Below are positions 46,081-55,143 of a DNA stretch of 64,000 bases, piece by piece (position 1 is the first letter of the stretch; the number at the start of each line of letters is the position of its first letter). The notes under the pieces were generated by a model, which was not told where the DNA came from, did no database searches, and saw only the letters and a list, made by a program, of their open reading frames with translations. Both the position numbers and the translations under genes were made by a program. The DNA is from Agrypnia vestita (Eukaryota; Arthropoda; Insecta; Trichoptera; Phryganeidae), in contig JADDOH010002291.1 in the NCBI GenBank assembly GCA_016648135.1, positions 1 to 64,000 of the forward strand. Reading direction: 5' to 3'.

Positions 46081-47265
46081 ATTTGTGTACGCCTAATTGT
46101 GTATTCTAATATAGGATATTATTTACAATATTATATTTTTGGTACTTTATCACCGGATTAAATTGTTTTAATTTTATAACAGTTTGAGTTCAAGGTAATT
46201 TAACTTGCACATATGCAGTATGTGCTTCTGGGATTTGTAAATTAAATTTGTTTCTTTTTGTGTGTCAATTGTTTGTGTGTATTTCAAAGTAGGCGTAGCG
46301 AATTTCTCTTTTATCAAAAACATCGAATTTAAATAGCTTTATGTAAGTGTCAGAGATCTAGTTGAGGTACATACAGATGTAAGCTTAAGATTGGTAGGAA
46401 TGACTCGTATATAGATAATTTGATAGTGATACTTAATGTTCTTTTGAACCATAAATGCTTAGATTATTTATTCGGAATATTAATAAATGGAATGCATTAA
46501 ATATTAAACATTAATACTCTTTAACTGCTTCATGCGATATTGTGTAATGCTACATAGTCCCTGGGAAGTGTAATTAACCGCATAATGCAACTACCATTTT
46601 GGCTATTAAAGATCATAATCTTTATGCACTAGTAAGGTACTAAACAAAGCAAAATAAAAGCACTCATTAATTTCAAAAAATTAACAAAACTTTGTATGAA
46701 CCACATTGACAGTTTTTAACGTCTAACGGTTTCGATATCACTCTATCTACGTCGTGATGAACGCACAATATATATTTTATAAATTAAATATGTAAATAAT
46801 TCAAACACCTCATTTGTGGCGGGGATGGGGAATGTATTAAATAATAGGTTATTCGCTAAGCTCCATTGATTACTAATTATATTATATTTTAATTTTTAAC
46901 ATTTCTAAATAATCCAACCCAAACTTTTTATTGATTTTTATTACCTTTTTTTTAAATGAAATGAATTCTGAGAAATCTTTATTACTAAGGAATCTAAGGT
47001 GTTCTTCTTCTTATATTCTTATATTAAAAGTTACCTTAAAAAATACAAAAAATAAACCAATTTATTATAAAACAAATTGACTATAAGTAAATTAAGTTTA
47101 ATTGATCCGGTCAATATACAAGATGTTCAAGTTTTCCTAAGACGTTCAAGAATATTGATTGGAGGTTAAGGTTAAATGATGATTTTTCAGAAATCTGAAC
47201 CAAAATCGTAGATTCCGCGAGAATATTTAACTTGACTTATAGTAAAGTGAATGAATTAACAATAT
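46081..47265. other. No recognised gene
   Basis: AT-rich. AAAACTTTGTATGAACCACA at 46687 and CGGTTTCGATATCACTCTAT after it match 55888-55945 in order: a dispersed repeat of unknown type, whose first part also forms the palindrome at 7403. Confidence 0.4.
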
Positions 47266-47465
47266 TTGATATAAGTTGCATTAAATATAGGCCAACATTT
47301 TTAAGGGTATAAGTCAGAAATATGAAAAAAATGAAATTTTGAAGTCGCTTGTATCCATTTCAATTGATATTAAGAAATAGATGTTAAAACATTTTTGGAT
47401 ACTTATTTCGGCAGCTATGTACCTGAAAAGTATTGTGGACTATCTTACACCTCTATATAATATGA
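47266..47465. repeat. Decayed MITE of the CAGGGTGT family
   Basis: GGTATAAGTCAGAAATATGA, TTTTGAAGTCGCTTGTATCC and ACCTGAAAAGTATTGTGGAC keep the order of the element at 7617. The termini are eroded. Confidence 0.45.
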
Positions 47466-47559
47466 CTATATTGTCACGGAATCATAGCCGAAGCAAAATA
47501 AACACATAAATGAATTAAAGTTTAATTTATGAAATTAATAAAAATGAATTTTATTTTCA

Positions 47560-47640
47560 TCACTTATAAATTGAAAACATCAAAAATGTTTCTGAGCCAA
47601 TGGTCCCTTCATCAGAATAAAAATTTATACTAACAAAGTA
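47560..47640 (-). ncRNA. Hammerhead-ribozyme-like motif, intact core boxes
   Basis: On the minus strand: TATAAATT, then CTGATGA, GGGACCATTGGCTCA, GAAAC, ATTTTTGATGT, TTTC, AATTTATA. Both invariant boxes (CUGAUGA and GAAAC) are perfect. Stem III can be ACAT/ATGT with loop TTTTTG. Stem I has an 8-bp distal helix TATAAATT/AATTTATA. Stem II is weak (an A-C mismatch and G-U pair), so activity is doubtful without compensation. The 3' side carries AATTTATAAGTGATGAAAAT, as in the copies at 10.9 and 11.5 kb. It is the best single-copy core in the window. Confidence 0.55.
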
Positions 47641-47811
47641 AAAATCAAAAATCGATGTATAGACAGTAAAAACTAGTGATGCAACGAATACTACTTTATA
47701 GATAGAAAAAATTAAAATAATGATATATGAGAAATGAACAATAATTAAATAATAACATGAAAAAAAAATTAAAATATAAAAAGCTTATTGTTTTTTTTTT
47801 AAACTGTATTT

Positions 47812-48372
47812 AAAAAGGATCTTGTCTTGAAAATCTAATTGATGATCTTGACAACTATCTTTAAAAATGATCTTGTCTTGAAAATCTGATTGATGATCTT
47901 GAAAACTGTCTTTAAAAAGGATCTTGTCTTGAAAATCTGATTGATGATCTTGAAAACTGTCTTTAAAAAGGATCTTGTTTTGAAAATCTGATTGATGATC
48001 TTGAAAACTGTCTTTAAAAAGGATCTTGTCTTGAAAATCTGATTGATGATCTTGAAAACTGTCTTTAAAAAGGATCTTGTCTTGAAAATCTGATTGATGA
48101 TCTTGAAAACTGTCTTTAAAAAGGATCTTGTCTTGAAAATCTGATTGATGATCTTGAAAACTGTCTTTAAAAAGGATCTTGTCTTGAAAATCTGATTGAT
48201 GATCTTGAAAACTGTCTTTAAAAAGGATCTTGTTTTGAAAATCTGATTGATGATCTTGAAAACTGTCTTTAAAAAGGATCTTGTCTTGAAAATCTGATTG
48301 ATGATCTTGAAAACTGTCTTTAAAAAGGATCTTGTCTTGAAAATCTGATTGATGATCTTGAATACTGTCATT
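47812..48372 (-). repeat. 51-bp minisatellite, 11 units, open in two frames
   Basis: Eleven 51-bp units start at 47812 and repeat every 51 bases. The inner units are almost identical; the first and last are the most diverged, as expected from unequal exchange. Units 4 (47965) and 9 (48220) share the same C-to-T change (TTGTTTTG), hinting at a five-unit block duplication. Because 51 is a multiple of 3, two minus-strand frames stay open: 206 codons (48405-47785, unit FKDSFQDHQSDFQDKIL) and 178 codons (48371-47835). No signal, promoter or splice evidence supports translation, so I treat it as satellite DNA. Confidence 0.85.
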
Positions 48373-49007
48373 AAAAAAACTCCACACGTAAGTAACTACT
48401 CGCACCGTTATGTCTATCGCTTGTCTAAGCCTGTAAATCTAGCCTTTCAACGCTCTCTCTGTGCTATTCTGAATATAGCAATATTGAGATGTCAGATCTT
48501 TATCCCAACATTTAATAGACGAAAATAGAAATAAAAATAAACATGAAGTAGGTATATGTCGGTGGTGTGATCAGAGGGAGAAAGAAGTACATGACGATTA
48601 TCCGTCAAACGTCAAATATAAATAGAGTGCGACAATATTTCTCTTTTCTATGGTCCAACGTGACAATGACAATTTTGCTATAAATTTATATCAGGACGCT
48701 GTGGGAGAAGAAATCAATAAATGCATATGAAGTAATCTTTTTTTTACAAGCTTTAAATACAGAATTAGTACTTATTTCATGTAATTTTAGCCGAAACATG
48801 AGAATTGTGAGGTCACGTTTGCGGCAGGCCGCCGTTGTCAGATCAGACCGGAGAAATCGGACATCGCAAATAAAGATTTTATTCAAATTTACTTTGAGAG
48901 AGATACGTGAAAATATACAAATCTTCTTATTTAAGCACGACAAACACTGAATACAGACGTTCTCTTTTATTTTTATTTTCATCTATTAAGTGTCGATATA
49001 AAGATGA
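48373..49007. other. Repeat E fragment, then nothing recognised
   Basis: AAACTCCACACGTAAGTAAC at 48379 matches the start of repeat E at 42100. After that the sequence is mixed, with a GC patch CGGCAGGCCGCCGTTGTCAG near 48823. The 98-codon minus frame there is unrecognised. Confidence 0.4.
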
Positions 49008-49210
49008 GTAGCTTGTTGGTCTTGTGGTTAGGACACTCGCCTCCTGATCCAAAGGTCGCGGGTTCGAATCTCAGCCCAGAATAGCAAGTTAGTCCTATTT
49101 TCATAGCACAAGCGTTTAGCTTAGTTTGAAAATAGTAAGAATATTGATGTGACACGTATTCCGTGTTCGCATCTCTATTTAATTTAAAAAAAAAAAAATA
49201 AAAAAAAGAT
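49008..49210 (+). repeat. tRNA-derived SINE with poly-A tail
   Basis: The head has box A-like TGGTCTTGTGGTTAGGAC and box B GGTTCGAATCT (about 49061-49071), and resembles an ordinary tRNA from 49008 to 49080. A 110-base unique body follows (CAGAATAGCAAGTTAG ... GTGTTCGCATCTCTATTTAA), ending in an A-rich tail at 49184-49207. Length, internal pol III boxes and A tail are classic SINE features. It differs from the SINE family at 43.6 and 50.8 kb. Confidence 0.75.
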
Positions 49211-49294
49211 ATGACATCCCGATTTTGCTATTTTCAGAATAGCACAGTCTGTCTCGCTTGTCAAAACAACTCTCTGTTCAGCACTATGCCGTCG

Positions 49295-49412
49295 CGCATT
49301 TATACAGACCCGATGCTCTGGGATATTCCGGAATAGTTCGGTTAATTCTAAATTCATATAGAATATTCAAAAGACTTCGATTATGTGTAGTTCTTATTGT
49401 TTTATACTCTCG
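49295..49412 (+). repeat. Dispersed repeat E, copy 2
   Basis: TATACAGACCCGATGCTCTG, GGAATAGTTCGGTTAATTCT, CAAAAGACTTCGATTATGTG and TAGTTCTTATTGTTTTA align with 42165-42255. Confidence 0.6.
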
Positions 49413-49494
49413 TGACAATATATTAATTTAATAAAAAAACTTGCCTAAATTCTTTTGTATTGGAGCAAGTTATTTATTCTAAATATTCTTGAAA

Positions 49495-49580
49495 TATCCC
49501 TCGTAACCGGCTTACACCGAGGCTTCCGGGATCGATTCCCGGTGAGGTCACAATTCTTGTGGTGAAAGGAACAACCGAAT
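49495..49580 (+). repeat. tRNA-like SINE head fragment
   Basis: CCGGCTTACACCGAGGCTTC followed by GGGATCGATTCCCGGTGAGG looks like the 3' half of a tRNA with a T-arm, although box B is GATCGATTCC rather than GGTTCGANTCC. The 5' half (box A) is missing. A T-rich stretch follows at 49595-49611. Confidence 0.45.
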
Positions 49581-49612
49581 GAGTAATTTTATTTTATCTA
49601 ATTTTTTTTTTG

Positions 49613-50320
49613 CAAATAAAGTTGACGAATGTCGTTGTTTCTTACCAAAATTTTCAAATAATCAACCATGTCATTTGTCATTTTTCAAAAAAAATTAATA
49701 ACCAGCATTTAATTTCATTTTCCGATTCATATTATTGCTAGATATGTATCTAAAGAATAACCCTGCGTACTTAACTAAAACTCGATTTTATTGACTCATT
49801 TGGTTGTTACTTTCTCCCCAGAATTAATCTATGTGATTTACTTGGTGTTTTGTGAAATTTAAAAAAAAAAAAATTATGTAATAGGCGTCAGTAAAGTTAA
49901 GTTAAAATATAAGAGAAGAAATCAATTAAGTTTGATTGATCGTATTAAGGGAGGGCTTGCTTAGTTTTTTCACTCTGTAAGTAAATTTCCCAGACGCAAA
50001 CAAAACAGACACATTACATATTTGAAAAAAAAAACATTTCACTTTTGTAGAGACGACCCCAACAAAATAATTTATCGGGCTTTCGGCGTGGTCTTATAAA
50101 ATAATACTATGAAGGAGTTAATAAAAAAATAATTTTATTTATCCCAGTTTTTTCCATCAGAAACCGGAAAAGTATTCGAGCAGAAAAATATAACTTCTCG
50201 GTATTTTCTATGCTTATCAAAACATTTTGTCAGCGAAGCGAACACGCCTACGTGTCAGCGCGATAACAGGCAAATTTGATCTCTGCGTTCTGATAAAAGA
50301 GATGTCTGTTTCCTGCAGAG
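49613..50320. other. No recognised gene; possible upstream region of an exon
   Basis: Composition becomes mixed from about 50220 (GCGAAGCGAACACGCCTACG). TGTCTGTTTCCTGCAG at 50303-50318 could be a 3' splice site just before the ATG at 50321, or this may be 5' untranslated sequence. No TATA or initiator is certain. Confidence 0.3.
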
Positions 50321-50393
50321 ATGGCGGTGCTCCTTGGATCTCTTTCGGCGATGTTGTCAGTTTATTTATTCTTTGCGGGTTCGTATCAAAAGA
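50321..50393 (+). CDS. Candidate signal-peptide first coding exon
   Basis: ATG at 50321 in good context (GAGATGG) opens 24 codons, MAVLLGSLSAMLSVYLFFAG then SYQK, ending at A|GTAAGTT, a strong donor at 50394 (phase 1). The peptide has a hydrophobic core and small residues before a plausible cleavage site (FAG), as expected for a secreted or membrane protein entering the ER. A polypyrimidine tract plus CAG lies 2 bases upstream, so the exon could also begin by splicing there. I see no matching next exon in the window, and 24 residues cannot name a family. It is the most host-like coding signal here but could still be chance. Confidence 0.35.
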
Positions 50394-50639
50394 GTAAGTT
50401 TTGTTATTTTTGTATGTATAAAAATATGATTCAAGAATAATTCCTTCGTCGAGTTATTGAATGTTTTCGCAATGTTGATACGGTAAGAAACTCTATTTCC
50501 TTCCGAAAAGGATGTATGCCAACTTTCCGTGCTATTATTCAGCTAGCATATAAGAATAATTTCATTTCATAGTCGTGAAGGTATTTCAAAATGTTTATTT
50601 ATCGTCAAAATATTTTAGAATATTATTTCAATAAGTTCA

Positions 50640-50708
50640 AATTTTTAAAAACACAATACTGGATTTTATCCCCAGAAGGACATCATTAATCAAGATGTAT
50701 TTATTATA
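50640..50708 (-). repeat. Family R end, inverted, with 12-bp target duplication
   Basis: AAACACAATACTGGATTTTA, TCCCCAGAAGGACATCATTA and ATCAAGATGTATTTATTATA form the reverse complement of the 3' flank of family R (compare 45690-45760). GTATTTATTATA at 50697-50708 recurs at 51385-51396 and marks the left side of the next insertion. Confidence 0.6.
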
Positions 50709-50838
50709 TATTCAAGAACACATTCATATTTGTGAAGTTGTAACTTTTCAGAACAAAGTTCTGTGAAATATTTAATAACCAAATTAATTAATCACTTAGA
50801 AAGACATACAGAAAAATCTAATTCACGGAAACATAGAG

Positions 50839-50913
50839 GGTTGCTATAGCTTAGTGGTCAGAGCACCGGCCCCGGAAAGGAGGTGACCTGGGTTCGAATC
50901 CCAGTAGTAACCT
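50839..50913 (+). tRNA. tRNA-like sequence 1 (SINE head, probably not a working tRNA)
   Basis: A 7-bp acceptor stem GGTTGCT/AGTAACC (one G-U pair), box A TAGCTTAGTGG and perfect box B GGTTCGAATCC are present, and the T stem CTGGG/CCCAG is complete. The anticodon arm is irregular: CACC/GGTG encloses a long loop with CCCGGAA, with C rather than U at the position before the likely CGG anticodon. It could be transcribed by RNA polymerase III. Its presence in an interspersed repeat makes translation use unlikely. Confidence 0.5.
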
Positions 50914-51246
50914 AATATTTTTTCGTGAATTAGATTTTTCTGTATGTCTTTCTAATTGATTAATTAATTTGGTTATTAAATATTTCACAGAACTTTGTTC
51001 TGAAAAGTTACAACTTCACAAATATGAATGTGTTCTTGAATATATAATATCTGTTGTATAAATGTATGTCCAAATAAAAATGAATTATTCAATTAATCAT
51101 GGCGTCCATCTAGCGGTGGCATTGCAAAGTAATTTCAACTACCGTATCAAAAAAAGTGGATTGCTCTATGGACAAAAAATAAAAATTAATCAATTAATAA
51201 AAATAAGAACTACATATAAGGTCGATATATTCACGGAAACATAGAG

Positions 51247-51321
51247 GGTTGCTATAGCTTAGTGGTCAGAGCACCGGCCCCGGAAAGGAGGTGACCTGGG
51301 TTCGAATCCCAGTAGTAACCT
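51247..51321 (+). tRNA. tRNA-like sequence 2, identical to sequence 1
   Basis: It is identical over the 74-nt tRNA-like part and its flanks CACGGAAACATAGAGG upstream and CTAATATTTTTTCGTGAATT downstream. It is offset by exactly 408 bases from sequence 1. Identity shows that the duplication is recent. It has the same irregular anticodon arm. Confidence 0.5.
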
Positions 51322-51397
51322 AATATTTTTTCGTGAATTAGATTTTTCTGTATGTCTTTCTAATTGATTAATTAATTTGGTTATGTATTTATTATAA

Positions 51398-51565
51398 TTG
51401 TCTCATAGAGACGAAGCTATTTTTTATATGGGAAAGTAAGTATTAAAATCTTTTGGGTGCTTAAAGGGCTTATGACGAACCGTATGGCTGGTTTAAGTGA
51501 TAAATTTACACAATGTAACGTTCACCAAATACACCCATGATAGACTATCACATTTACCAAATTTT
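51398..51565 (+). repeat. Family R repeat, right part of the interrupted copy
   Basis: TTGTCTCATAGAGACGAAGC, then GGGCTTATGACGAACCGTAT and GGCTGGTTTAAGTGATAAAT, with TACACAATGTAACGTTCACC after them. It lies directly to the right of the tRNA-SINE insertion and its 12-bp duplication. Confidence 0.6.
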
Positions 51566-51589
51566 TGGGAATATTAAAATAAAAAATAT

Positions 51590-51730
51590 TAAAATATTTT
51601 TTCGTTAATTTGATTTTTTCTGTATGTCTTTTCTAATTGATTAACAAAAATTGTTTTATAATTCACAGAATTTTGTTCTGAAATTGCAACTTCACAATAA
51701 TAATGTGTTTCCTTTAATATAGAATTTTTG
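51590..51730 (+). repeat. SINE body fragment without tRNA head
   Basis: TTTTTTCGTTAATTTG, TTCTGTATGTCTTTTCTAAT, ATTCACAGAATTTTGTTCTG and AACTTCACAATAATAATGTG match the body of the SINE at 43800-43925. It is 5' truncated. Confidence 0.65.
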
Positions 51731-51949
51731 TCTTTTTTTACCGTATATAGTTAGAATATTTAATATTTAGTTGAAATAAAAATGTGATGCAGCTAAAATT
51801 TTTGTATAAACCACTTGGAGTAACTTTACCTGTGCCAGTCTCGTATCTATAAGATATTCTTTCGAATTATTCAACGTATACATACGCCAGAAAATCAATA
51901 TTTTCAATTTTTTAACTCCTTTCATAAAAAAGTAAATATTTTTAACAAT

Positions 51950-52265
51950 ATTTTTGTACGTATGTTCTGTCACTTTAGGTAATATTCTTTACACTTTGGG
52001 TGAAATGTCGACAGATACGTAGATAAGCGACATGAAAGTTTACAATTTTTTTTCAATATTCCTGAATTATTTTCTGTAAGATATTGGAGTATCATTGGAG
52101 TAACTTAGATGAAATAAAATAAATTTATTCTCTTTTACACAACTCAAATAAAATTACAAGAACCTTACAAAATACAAAATATTTTTCAAATTTCTAATAT
52201 GCATGTATGTAATAGTATTACAATATTATTAATAAACAATTAAATTTAACTACTAGTCCAATTCT
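51950..52265. repeat. Decayed MITE trace, then AT-rich DNA
   Basis: TTTACACTTTGGGTGAAATG and GATAAGCGACATGAAAGTTT at 51985-52045 read as an inverted piece of the CAGGGTGT MITE family. Beyond 52100 nothing is recognised. Confidence 0.35.
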
Positions 52266-52267
52266 AA

Positions 52268-52345
52268 ATTTTTTTCCAAAACATCCTGACGATGGAAAGG
52301 TTTTTCTGAAACATATTGGTGGAATTACTCATATAAATTAAGTAG
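52268..52345 (+). ncRNA. Hammerhead-ribozyme-like motif
   Basis: CTGACGA (52286-52292), stem II GGAAA/TTTCT (loop GGTT), GAAAC (52308-52312) and ATATTGGTGGAATTAC follow in hammerhead order. Both core boxes match the consensus. It aligns with the motif at 44965, where stem III is ACATGT; here it is ACATAT, so stem III is weakened. Stem I pairing is not obvious. It is likely a relic of the same element. Confidence 0.5.
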
Positions 52346-52561
52346 ATATATACAAAAATATAATCAATATTTTTTTAAATGTCAATCTACAATGTTGCTG
52401 AATCAATTGAAAAAATATAGATTTGATTAGGTTAGGTTGTTAAGTTTGGTTTGGTAAATTTAGGTTAGCATTTTTTATTAAATAAAATTAGCTAACTTAA
52501 GTTTGATTAGCTTAGGTTATTTTATAATTTTTACATTATTTTTATTATGTATTTATTTTAT

Positions 52562-52565
<4 letters not shown>

Positions 52566-52599
<34 letters not shown>

Positions 52600-52790
52600 T
52601 ATTTTTTTTTTTTTATTATTTTTTTTTCTCTCCTTTTCTTCATTTTTCTTTTCTTTTCTTTTTCTCTTTTTTTTTATCCTTTTATTCTTCTCTTCTCTCT
52701 TCTCAATTTTCATCTATCTTTTCTCTCCTTTTTCTCTATCTCTCCTCTCTCTTCCTATCTTCTATTCTATTCTCTTTTCTTATTAAAACG
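52566..52790 (+). repeat. (TA)n plus long pyrimidine tract
   Basis: (TA)n at 52566-52597 is followed by about 190 bases almost entirely of C and T (TTTTCTCTCCTTTTCTTC-like). Overlapping open frames rich in Phe/Leu/Ser (52503-52865) are products of this tract. Such a tract can form triplex DNA, but no role is evident. Confidence 0.9.
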
Positions 52791-52849
52791 TATTTGCGTG
52801 TCAATTCTGTTTTGGAGAGAGTGCGTCTCTCGAATAGAACTATTTTCCC

Positions 52850-53095
52850 ATCGCAAAACTCATGAGAGGCGCAGTAACAACAATTAAGTCAGAATGGCGA
52901 GGGGGTCCTCGATCACGAGGCCCGGCTACAATGACAACAACATTTTGAATTCACGACACTTAAGATGATACTTACTTTTAGACGGATCTGTTATAATGAC
53001 CATATTCTTGAATTATGCCGAAAGTAAGTAAAAATAATATAAACTTTGATGTCGCTTATCTCCGTAACTGTCAACTTTTCACCAAAAAACTATTT
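52850..53095. other. Small hairpin and MITE trace
   Basis: GGTCCTCGATCACGAGGCCC (52904) forms a CCTCG-ATCA-CGAGG hairpin. CCGGCTACAATGAC after it resembles CCTGGCTACAGTTATGA at 56024. ATAAACTTTGATGTCGCTTA at 53038 is another CAGGGTGT MITE interior. Confidence 0.35.
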
Positions 53096-53525
53096 TTCTT
53101 TCAACTTTCCCTAGGACTGGAAACTGTAAATCAAAGAATAATATATAATGTAATGGTCCAAATATTAAAAATTAAACACGGATTAGTACCCAAATAATTT
53201 AATGACAGGATGAAGATAAATAAGAATTTTCATTCCTACAATACAGGAAGAAGCGACAACATAAGACTACCAAAGAAAAAGAAAAACACCTCACAAAATT
53301 GTATGATGTATAAAGGTATAAAAATCTTCGATAGCCTGCCAAAGGAAATTCAAAACATGGAGAATATAGGAGGTTTAAACTGTGCAAGTGCAAAAATTAT
53401 ATTATAAAGACTTTTAAATGATTAGATGGAATGCAACATGTCCAAGTGAAATCATGTGTTAGCCCACACAACATTATGTGTGGAATTAAATTATTAAGAT
53501 AAATAAATAAAATAAAATAAAGTTT
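53096..53525 (+). pseudogene. LINE reverse-transcriptase ORF C-terminus and 3' tail
   Basis: One continuous frame reads LGLETVNQRIIYNVMVQILK, IKHGLVPK, a stop (TAA), FNDRMKINKNFHSYNTG, IRLPKKKKNTSQNCM and YKGIKIFDSLPKEIQN. Jockey/CR1-type LINEs end in this pattern: TVxQRxxFN...KIxxGLxPxYL, then HxYNTRxxxxxRLP and YxGxKxYNxLPxxI. The stop replaces the expected Tyr of P-x-Y-L, so a point mutation ended the frame. The coding part ends near 53407, then a 3'UTR runs to an (AAATA)n tail at 53502-53521. The 5' end joins a MITE trace near 53095, so the LINE is truncated. Confidence 0.75.
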
Positions 53526-54515
53526 AAAGATTATTTTCAATTCAAAATTGCGTGAAGATGACTCCCGAAATTATTGATAGCTATTAGACAACCTGAATAG
53601 GTTATTTATCTGAATTTTTGATGCAACTATGCAATCGCCACCTAAATATGATCAAAAATTTATAAAATGTAAGTAATCTATAATAATAATAAATAATGTT
53701 AGTTCTGCAGCATTACGAAATACGTCTATCCGTAGTTAATTGCAAATGTCGCAATTGCAGTTGTTACGCTGTTAGTGACACTGACATGATATTTTTTAAA
53801 ACACCCCGTTTTTTTATTCAACACGAACATTTACTTAAAATAAAATTGTATTTTCTGATTTCTTTATGTTTATCTAACATATTATGAGTTCGTTCATTAA
53901 TAGAAACGTTTAATCACATCTATAAAGATTCATATGCTCGATCCTGTTACCTTTTTCCTTTTCAACTTTCCACCCTAAGTCCTCCCTTTCAACCATCCCC
54001 AGTGCCCCGGGGGTGTTACCGCTATGAGGATAGAAGAGAGAATTTAGATTTATAAAACTTTTTCTTAAATTAAAGAAAACCACAGGACACGTCCTACAAG
54101 ATTAAGTAATAAATTAATTAAAATATTAATTCGATGTTTTTAATTAAAACTTTTTAATTTAATTTAAATTCATTGTAATTATGAATTGTGTTTCTTGAAA
54201 TGTGCAAATTGAGTTACAAGTCAAGTTTTAATGAAATTTGCATCAAATTACTTATTAATATTTTTATTTTTAAGAAATTAATAAATAGGTAATGATTATT
54301 TTTTGCTATTAAGCGCACACCCACTTTCTGAAACATCTTTGAAAAATAAAATATATTTTTGAATATTATGCTGTCTAACGCAAGGCAATAAAAAATTCTG
54401 AATGAATTTTGCGAACCGTTTAACGGACATCATTTTTGAATAAAAAGTACGGAATTTACGTTTAAATTATCAGTTCATTCAATGTAGAAAACTATCGAAT
54501 TTCCCCCACGACCAT
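53526..54515. other. No recognised gene
   Basis: AT-rich. A 63-codon frame at 53696-53887 is Cys-rich (NCKCRNCSCYA) but has no recognisable fold. A C-rich patch CCATCCCCAGTGCCCCGGGG lies at 53993. Confidence 0.4.
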
Positions 54516-54835
54516 TCTTTGCAAAGATTCTTTAAATTACATATAACCTTATGCCAATGGCATCAAAAACTGCGATGTAGAAGACATTGTACGATGGATC
54601 AGGTAGAGAAGATGTTTCTGGAGGTATCATGTCAAGGAATGGACCAGACTAGACTTCCCATAGCCGTGATGCGCGAGATTCCAGAGGGGCACCGACCGCC
54701 AGGGAGACCACCAAAGAGATGGAGAGGAAGCTGGACGTGCTCGTCACAAGACTAGGACTGACGATTGTAGACACAGATCACAGTTCTATTCAAAGAGGAA
54801 GAAGAAGAGGAAGACAAAAAGGATCCCAAATCATG
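54516..54835 (+). pseudogene. LINE C-terminal fragment, HRPPGRPPKRW type
   Basis: The frame 54519-54755 includes TRLPIAVMREIPEGHRPPG, RPPKRWRGSW. The signature GxRPPGRPxKRWxDSW is the C-terminal tail of a LINE ORF and also occurs, degraded, at 13340. The 3' part ends GAGGAAGAAGAAGAGGAAGA. The upstream half of the frame (MQRFFKLHITLCQWHQ) is AT-rich and probably not element-derived. No catalytic domain is left. Confidence 0.65.
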
Positions 54836-55143
54836 CAATTATTGTGCAACTCAGACAACAACTACAAATTTTAATTTCTTCAAAGAAATTTAAAACCTAA
54901 CTCCTTATTATATGTCTGTATTAGTTACATTATTATAAAAAAATATTATAATTATTTAAATTATTATAAAAAAAATCTATATCGTATAAGATATAACTTA
55001 TACCTAATATTAATCGGCCATCGCCCCAATTCAAACATGAGAATTAATTTCTCTATTGATTGGGTAGTTTTTGTTTGAAAAAACTGTTATTGTCATTAGC
55101 TATGTAGTATCTGTACTTATAATATTGTAACTATGTATTGTTT
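54836..55143. other. No recognised gene
   Basis: AT-rich DNA without a supported feature. Confidence 0.4.

Larger units (their letters stand above)
50709..51384 (+). mobile_element. Composite tRNA-SINE insertion: inverted arm plus 408-bp tandem
   Basis: The insert is bracketed by identical 12-mers GTATTTATTATA (50697-50708 and 51385-51396). It consists of: an inverted body arm (50709-50823); a unit with tRNA-like part, body and leader (50824-51231); and a second unit start with tRNA-like part and the first 70 bases of body (51232-51384). The first arm is a nearly exact reverse complement of 50918-51049, so the first tRNA-like unit sits in the loop of a 130-bp-arm palindrome. The unit period is 408 bases. 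The body matches the SINE at 43620. One insertion event of a multimer is implied by the single target duplication; the 5' inversion resembles twin priming by LINE machinery. Confidence 0.75.

Noticed and set aside
45934..46161. 75-codon open frame of alternating Cys and Val
   Set aside because: It is only the (TG)n microsatellite read in frame.
47812..48372. CRISPR-like array
   Set aside because: The 51-bp units are contiguous without unique spacers, and the genome context is eukaryotic.
50839..51321. Two functional tRNA genes
   Set aside because: The anticodon arm is irregular and the sequence sits in an interspersed repeat; treated as SINE heads.
52503..52865. 120- and 79-codon hydrophobic open frames
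   Set aside because: Both are products of the (TA)n and pyrimidine tract; no start context or family.
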